This document shows, piece by piece, positions 8,083 through 12,091 of a DNA stretch of 12,091 nt. Numbering within the stretch: the first letter of the stretch is position 1; every line of letters begins with the position of its first letter. The stretch spans positions 27,181-39,271 of the forward strand of contig DHQI01000085.1 of NCBI GenBank assembly GCA_002408065.1. Direction: 5' to 3'. Made by a program: the position numbers and the translations under genes. The notes under the pieces were generated by a model. That model saw nothing but the letters and a program-made list of their open reading frames with translations, was not told the DNA's origin and searched no databases. The stretch comes from Bacteroidales bacterium UBA5342 (lineage in GTDB: Bacteria > Bacteroidota > Bacteroidia > Bacteroidales > UBA5342).

Positions 8083-10863
8083 CTATAGCTCGCCCTCAAG
8101 CTCCACATCTAAAAAACGGAATAGACCACAAGGAACATTCAGTTTAATGGAATCTTCTACCTTGATTTCCGCTCCAGTAAGCAGATCTGTAATGCTCTTT
8201 ACATTGATGTTATTTAGGGTGATCGTGGCCACTTTGTCCGAAGGATTAATGTATCCGCCATCTATCAAAGTCAAGCGAATATGCTTAGGAGCACTCTGAG
8301 CCGCTACCCAAGCTACTTCTCCTTCTACATTTACGGGTAGTAGTTTTGCACGCTCTTCTATTTCTTTTTCAATAACATGATAATACTCATCGGCAGCATA
8401 AGTTTTAGTGCCATCAGCGGAGTAATAGTTGCGGCCATCGGTGATGTATTCTTTAAGTTTTCCTTTGTAAATGGGATGCATATAATCTTCCATCTTACCA
8501 CGTGGGGCTCTCTTGTCGGCATAAATACCGTTCTGAATAGAGCTCATCAGCACCATTCCATTGGGGTGATTGGGCAAGAAATTAAGGCGACGGTCTTTAG
8601 CTTTCGAAGCATAAGACGAATAATCCCATTCTGTAACAGGAGCACCCGGCCATGTGCCATTTAAGCGTCCGAATACCAGTGGGTTTTCTTTTTCGCGCTG
8701 TTCGTCGTAGAAGGTGAGCCATTTCACATTACTCCCTTCATTCAGGGTATAATCATCAGGTGGCAACATCCCTAGGTGAACAGGTGATAGACTCAGTAAT
8801 TCATCGCGTTCCGGTACATAAATAAGTCCTTTAGCAACCATTTCCCAAAGCAGGCTCATATACTTCTGGTCTACCTTAAAATTGTTGAGCCAGGTAGCGC
8901 CATAAGACACACTATACACCATTTGACGTAAAAAATGATTCGGAATATTCTGATCCGAAAACTGGCGCATACGGTCGAAACTGGTATTGTCACAAGCCCC
9001 ACGATCGCCCCAGGCATCTACCGATCCGCTCATCCAGTAGCCCACACGAGCGGGCACTGTCAAGTCCATACTCTTGTCTGTCGTTTGCTCCATCGCAGGC
9101 ACAAAGACATCGGCAAATTCGCCACTTTGCATCCTGTGCCACTGTGGCATATAGGCTGCACCTTGCCAAAAAGTATGCTTGGTACGCACATAAATTTTGG
9201 TATTGTTTTTTTGAGCATATTTAGCCAAAGGATAAAGATGGTTATCCATCACCCATTTAAAATCCTCATCGTGCTTTTCCAGCTCCGGAAAGATGAGCAC
9301 GGTCTTATGACCATTATTTGCTTTGATAATGCCTTTTAGAGTTTCGAGACTATACATCATAGGGTCATTACCGTGGCCGCCCCACATCGCCAAGCCATCA
9401 TCACTTTTGATGTCTTCTTTCACTTTTTCAATCACCTGCTCTTGCGTGAATGTGTATTTGCGGCGTCGGTCGCGCTTGTCCTTATATTTCTCGTTGGCAA
9501 TCTGATCGCGGTTCCAATCTTTAGGATCCTGAGCATAACTGGAGAAATGGTAGTTCATAAATACCGGCGATTCATAATTCTTTTTCAGGTTTGCGACAAT
9601 ATTCTCGGCACCATCTACTTTACTGTCAGACATCAGATAAACATTACGATGAGTACTCTCCCACTCAGGCGCTTCGAAATCCTGCATTTGTTTGCTCACC
9701 AGCGCATGATTACTCCACAAGGCCTGTATATTGCCGGCAGGTTCTAAATTTTCATATTCAATTTTCCAGTTTTTGCTTTTTAAGTCAATGATGTGAATGC
9801 CATTACCACCACTCTGCGCACTAGCCAGTATCATTAGGTTTTCACCTTTATGATGCACCATATCGTTATAGGCGTATCTGTTGACCAAAATTTCAGCTTC
9901 CTTTATCGTCTCACTCGGCTTTTGTAACAAGATACAAGTAGAAGCTAAAGTCAGAAAAGTATTCTCTTTATCTATTTCTGTAAAAATGGGTTGACACACC
10001 ATATAAGCAAAACCACCCATATCGCGCCTGCGACTTTTGAATTGTGTGTAAACTTGTTCCTTGGTTTTGGTATTGAAGGTAGAATAGCCACTTTCATTCA
10101 TGTGTGGGCTGGGGCCAAATAGTACATCATCATTGCCATCGTCATCCAAGTCATAGATATTCATCGCCCCTTGAGCTTTTTTTGACTTTATCTTTTTATG
10201 GAAAAATGGCTGCTCAGCTAACACATCAAAGAGGTAGATACTCCCTGTTGTTTGCATTGAGTTATTGGTTCCCAAGACCGCTAATATTTCAGATCCATCA
10301 GCTTTTTTGACACTTCTTAGGAAATTAGCAATATGCGTGTTTTTAGGTGGCATCTTGATTTCTGAGGCATCACCAAAACCTTTCTCTACGGAATATGTCG
10401 ACGACTTTATCTCTTTAAGTTCTTCGCCACTGGTATTCAGGTAGTAGATGCTATTGTCGTAGCCACCACATACTACATAAGGCACCTCATCTTTGTGCAC
10501 CACCGTTACCGCATACATCGGCGCTTCGTTTTTCTTAAATTGCCAGAGCGTTTCACCTTTGTGATTCAGACAATACAATGCTCCATTGGCATTAGCGGCA
10601 AATATTTCTTGGTTCCCATCACCTGTAATATCGTCGGCCCATAAGGCGTGGTTCATATAGCCTGAGAGTGCATTCTCCCACAAGGTTTTCCCAGAGTAGT
10701 CTACAGCTATCAAGTTACCCCAATAGCCAGATCCCACAATATAATCATCAACTGTGACGACTTTCATGATGGTGTAGGGCGTTTGTATGCTGGTAATGGC
10801 TTTTTGTTTGGCGAAAGCCAAGGTGCCGACAGAAAGGAGAACAGAAAGAAGAATGGTTTTCAT
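8083..10863 (-). CDS. Secreted two-domain protein: PQQ/FG-GAP beta-propeller plus large C-terminal domain, candidate GH150 lambda-carrageenase
   Basis: 926 residues. Signal peptide 1-18 (cleavage after AFA). About residues 25-400 form a beta-propeller: PQQ-like blades (GYWGNLIAVDYSGKTLW, NGALYCLNHKGETLWQF, DNSIYYLNTSGEE) and two FG-GAP-type calcium loops, DITGDGNQEI (78-87) and DLDDDGNDDV (238-247). Residues about 430-845 are a large domain with no motif I know for certain, containing LAMWGGHGNDPMM (491-503), VLIFPELEKHDEDF (522-535), VGYWMSGSVDAWGDRG (607-622) and LSLSPVHLGMLPPDD (690-704). The C-terminal 75 residues read as a beta-sandwich (HIRLTLIDGGYINPSD to FRFLDVELEG). GH150 lambda-carrageenases are known for this size and an N-terminal propeller joined to a unique domain, which is the basis of the call. 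It starts 109 bp after the toxin gene and precedes the beta-helix gene. Enzyme role likely; exact family unproven. Confidence 0.55.
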   Translation of the reverse strand: MKTILLSVLLSVGTLAFAKQKAITSIQTPYTIMKVVTVDDYIVGSGYWGNLIAVDYSGKTLWENALSGYMNHALWADDITGDGNQEIFAANANGALYCLNHKGETLWQFKKNEAPMYAVTVVHKDEVPYVVCGGYDNSIYYLNTSGEELKEIKSSTYSVEKGFGDASEIKMPPKNTHIANFLRSVKKADGSEILAVLGTNNSMQTTGSIYLFDVLAEQPFFHKKIKSKKAQGAMNIYDLDDDGNDDVLFGPSPHMNESGYSTFNTKTKEQVYTQFKSRRRDMGGFAYMVCQPIFTEIDKENTFLTLASTCILLQKPSETIKEAEILVNRYAYNDMVHHKGENLMILASAQSGGNGIHIIDLKSKNWKIEYENLEPAGNIQALWSNHALVSKQMQDFEAPEWESTHRNVYLMSDSKVDGAENIVANLKKNYESPVFMNYHFSSYAQDPKDWNRDQIANEKYKDKRDRRRKYTFTQEQVIEKVKEDIKSDDGLAMWGGHGNDPMMYSLETLKGIIKANNGHKTVLIFPELEKHDEDFKWVMDNHLYPLAKYAQKNNTKIYVRTKHTFWQGAAYMPQWHRMQSGEFADVFVPAMEQTTDKSMDLTVPARVGYWMSGSVDAWGDRGACDNTSFDRMRQFSDQNIPNHFLRQMVYSVSYGATWLNNFKVDQKYMSLLWEMVAKGLIYVPERDELLSLSPVHLGMLPPDDYTLNEGSNVKWLTFYDEQREKENPLVFGRLNGTWPGAPVTEWDYSSYASKAKDRRLNFLPNHPNGMVLMSSIQNGIYADKRAPRGKMEDYMHPIYKGKLKEYITDGRNYYSADGTKTYAADEYYHVIEKEIEERAKLLPVNVEGEVAWVAAQSAPKHIRLTLIDGGYINPSDKVATITLNNINVKSITDLLTGAEIKVEDSIKLNVPCGLFRFLDVELEGEL

Positions 10864-10884
10864 TGCAGTTTTTTTAGTTACTCT

Positions 10885-10920
10885 GCAAAGAAACAGCTCT
10901 TGATGCCTAACTTCGTTTCT
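10885..10920 (-). other. Imperfect hairpin between toxin and enzyme genes
   Basis: On the minus strand AGAAAC and GTTTCT can pair around a 20-base loop that carries AGGCATCAAG. It may be a weak remnant terminator for the toxin gene, or part of the leader/promoter of the 926-residue gene, where TTTCTTTG resembles a -7 box with one mismatch. The stem is short and no good -33 box is present. Confidence 0.25.
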
Positions 10921-10972
10921 GTGAGTTTGGGGAATGTGTTTAGAGGTAAATAAAGCTGCAAGATCTGTTGTG

Positions 10973-11287
10973 TTATTTTCTTCTTTTTAGAATTTTATCG
11001 GGGTTTTGACGGGTGTCAAAAATGTCAACAATATAGATTATTTTTTCGGCAGAATGGATCGTATAAACAATCTTGTAATTTTTATGAACTAAATAACGAA
11101 AAGTATCTTTTTTATTTGACAGAAGAGGCTCTTTAGGCCCTAGTTTTGTTTGTCTTAACAAACAATGAGGGTGAATTAGTATGCCATCTACTATCTTATT
11201 TGCAATTTGTATAGATGCTCTTTTGGAATAATAACTAAAGATAGACTGTAGTTTCTTTTTTGCATGAGCTGACCATTTAATTCTCAT
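10973..11287 (-). CDS. ParE/RelE-superfamily toxin of a toxin-antitoxin module
   Basis: About 104 residues, normal for the family. The N-terminal strand and helix (MRIKWSAHAKKKLQSIFSYY) and the C-terminal block FRYLVHKNYKIVYTI, then IIYIVDIFDTRQNPDK, are typical of chromosomal ParE/RelE toxins of Bacteroidota. ParE members poison DNA gyrase and RelE members cleave mRNA at the ribosome; the sequence does not tell me which. I prefer the ATG at 11287 because it overlaps the antitoxin stop as ATGA (translational coupling) and gives the usual family N-terminus. An ATG two codons earlier (11293) is the alternative. It is expressed from the antitoxin promoter. Its role here is likely stabilisation of the DNA or stress response, unrelated to sugar use. 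Confidence 0.85.
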   Translation of the reverse strand: MRIKWSAHAKKKLQSIFSYYSKRASIQIANKIVDGILIHPHCLLRQTKLGPKEPLLSNKKDTFRYLVHKNYKIVYTIHSAEKIIYIVDIFDTRQNPDKILKRRK

Positions 11288-11571
11288 CCCCATGTTTTTA
11301 CCTCTTCAAGCAAATCTTCTGAACTAATTACCCGCCCTTCTTCAATATCTTTTAGCGACTGATCAATGCGATCATTAAACTCCTCTATAGTCATTGGTTT
11401 GAACATCTCCTCATCATCAGCATAAATAGCTTCCGGTTCGTTGGCCGTATCCGAATCAGATAGCAGCTCTTTTTCTGTAATGATTTTAGCCTCTAATGAT
11501 CTGGCGTAGTCTTCTATAAGAGCTATTATTTGATCATTATCTGATTGTATGAGGATCGATTTCATTGTCAT
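11284..11571 (-). CDS. Antitoxin of the ParE/RelE-type module
   Basis: About 95 residues, acidic. The N-terminal half (SILIQSDNDQIIALIEDYARSL) is predicted helix/strand and probably the dimer and DNA-binding part. The C-terminal half (MTIEEFNDRIDQSLKDIEEG then RVISSEDLLEEVKTW) is the kind of extended helix that wraps and neutralises a ParE/RelE toxin. It overlaps the toxin gene, the usual antitoxin-first order. A longer GTG start at 11583 falls inside the -7 box of the promoter and is therefore unlikely; the ATG at 11571 or the one at 11565 fits. I cannot name a precise antitoxin family. As in related modules, it probably represses its own promoter. Confidence 0.78.
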   Translation of the reverse strand: MTMKSILIQSDNDQIIALIEDYARSLEAKIITEKELLSDSDTANEPEAIYADDEEMFKPMTIEEFNDRIDQSLKDIEEGRVISSEDLLEEVKTWG

Positions 11572-11582
11572 AATATTTATCA

Positions 11583-11615
11583 CAAAGATAGTGTTTAATT
11601 GTATGAAATGTCAAA
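11583..11615 (-). promoter_or_regulatory. Bacteroidota-type promoter of the toxin-antitoxin module
   Basis: On the minus strand TTTGACA (11615-11609) is a good -33 box and TATCTTTG (11590-11583) an exact TAnnTTTG -7 box. The gap between TTTG and TATC is 21 bases, within the normal range. Transcription would begin near 11577, only a few bases before the ATG at 11571, so the mRNA is almost leaderless. This rules against the GTG at 11583 as the antitoxin start. Confidence 0.72.
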
Positions 11616-11619
11616 TGGT

Positions 11620-11659
11620 AAAAACAGAAAGACACCAAACCAAAGCTTGATGCCTTTCT
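11620..11659 (-). terminator. Intrinsic terminator of the sulfatase transcript
   Basis: On the minus strand AGAAAGGCATCAA (11659-11647) pairs with TTGGTGTCTTTCT (11638-11626) as a 13-bp stem with two G-T pairs and an 8-base loop, followed after one G by a run of five T (11624-11620). It lies about 60 bp after the sulfatase stop and just before the -33 box of the toxin-antitoxin promoter, so it insulates the module from read-through. Confidence 0.8.
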
Positions 11660-11716
11660 ATAAATGAGAACATAATATCCCTATTTTAATTTTTAATTCT
11701 TCATTTTCACTGATTA

Positions 11717-12091
11717 CTAATCTAACCCTTCAAAAGGATAAGCCTCATTTTTCACACGGGCTTCAACGAAGAGTTTTTCTGCTTTTTCTACCAAGTTAGG
11801 ATGTTGAGCTGCCACGTCATTTTGCTCACTTGGGTCGGTGATAATGTTGTAAATCTCCACCCTGCTTTTTCCTTTAATCACATTGTATTTCACCGCTTTC
11901 CAGTCGCCCATACGTACGGCTACTCGACCACCTTTGTTGGCAAACTCCCAGTAGAGGTACTCGTGCTCAGCTTGTTTCCCTTTTTGCAAAAGCGTAGGAA
12001 GGAAAGAGATACCATCTGTAGTTTCAACCTTAGCACTTACGATATCCGCTACTGTTGGCAATACATCCCAAAAGGCAGAAACGTGATCGGA
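11717..12091 (-). CDS. S1-family (formylglycine-dependent) sulfatase, C-terminal part only
   Basis: The last 124 codons of a sulfatase; the N-terminal part, with the C/S-x-P-x-R activation motif and metal ligands, lies beyond the right edge. Visible family blocks: AFWDVLPTVADI, DGISFLPTLLQKGKQ, HEYLYWEF, VAVRMGDWKAVKY and the closing IYNIITDPSEQNDVAAQHP, typical of the C-terminal subdomain of bacterial arylsulfatase-like enzymes. These enzymes hydrolyse sulfate esters and in such loci act on sulfated glycans in the periplasm or outside the cell. The frame is open through the window edge, so the TTG at 12061 is an internal Leu codon. The subfamily, and so the position of the sulfate removed, cannot be told from this end. 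A terminator follows the stop codon. Confidence 0.93.
   Translation of the reverse strand, partial: SDHVSAFWDVLPTVADIVSAKVETTDGISFLPTLLQKGKQAEHEYLYWEFANKGGRVAVRMGDWKAVKYNVIKGKSRVEIYNIITDPSEQNDVAAQHPNLVEKAEKLFVEARVKNEAYPFEGLD

Noticed and set aside
11572..11583. GTG at 11583 as the antitoxin start
   Set aside because: It overlaps the exact -7 promoter box and would lie before the predicted transcript start; ATGs at 11571 and 11565 fit better.
12059..12061. TTG at 12061 as the start of a small gene
   Set aside because: The frame is open to the window edge and the upstream residues (SDHVSAFWDV) match the sulfatase family, so it is an internal Leu codon.
1..12091. CRISPR array, tRNA, rRNA or insertion sequence
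   Set aside because: No regularly spaced repeats, tRNA cloverleaf, rRNA core sequence or transposase coding was seen on either strand.

Overview
The window looks like marine Bacteroidota DNA. It has moderate to low GC, a SusC/SusD pair, an ECF sigma/FecR pair of the Bacteroidota type (with a DUF4974-like tail), A-rich leaders instead of strong Shine-Dalgarno sites, and a TTTG/TAnnTTTG promoter. Genus and order cannot be read from the sequence. Every gene I support lies on the minus strand, so transcription runs from right to left.

In order of transcription: the C-terminal end of an S1-type (formylglycine) sulfatase enters at the right edge (12091-11717) and is closed by a strong intrinsic terminator. 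A compact toxin-antitoxin module follows, with its own promoter (antitoxin then ParE/RelE-like toxin). Next come two secreted, probably carbohydrate-active proteins about 71 bp apart. One is a 926-residue protein with an N-terminal PQQ/FG-GAP beta-propeller and a large C-terminal domain, laid out like GH150 lambda-carrageenases. The other is a 426-residue right-handed beta-helix protein that may be related to GH82 iota-carrageenases. After a gene-free stretch of about 615 bp come an ECF sigma factor, a FecR-like anti-sigma factor, a SusC-like TonB-dependent receptor with an N-terminal STN signalling domain, and a SusD-like lipoprotein cut by the left edge.

Together this reads as a polysaccharide utilisation locus for a sulfated algal galactan, with carrageenan as the leading hypothesis. 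The enzymes would cut the polymer and the sulfatase would remove sulfate. SusD/SusC would bind and import oligosaccharides. Substrate in SusC would signal through its STN domain to FecR, releasing the sigma factor to raise susCD expression. The transporter, regulator and sulfatase calls are firm. The carrageenan assignment is an inference from domain layout and residue spacing recalled from the literature, without a database search.

Two things stand out. The SusC gene is split by a single-base frameshift near 3150, and restoring one base gives an unbroken receptor of 1126 residues. The toxin-antitoxin module sits inside the locus between a terminator and the enzyme genes, flanked by short direct repeats.
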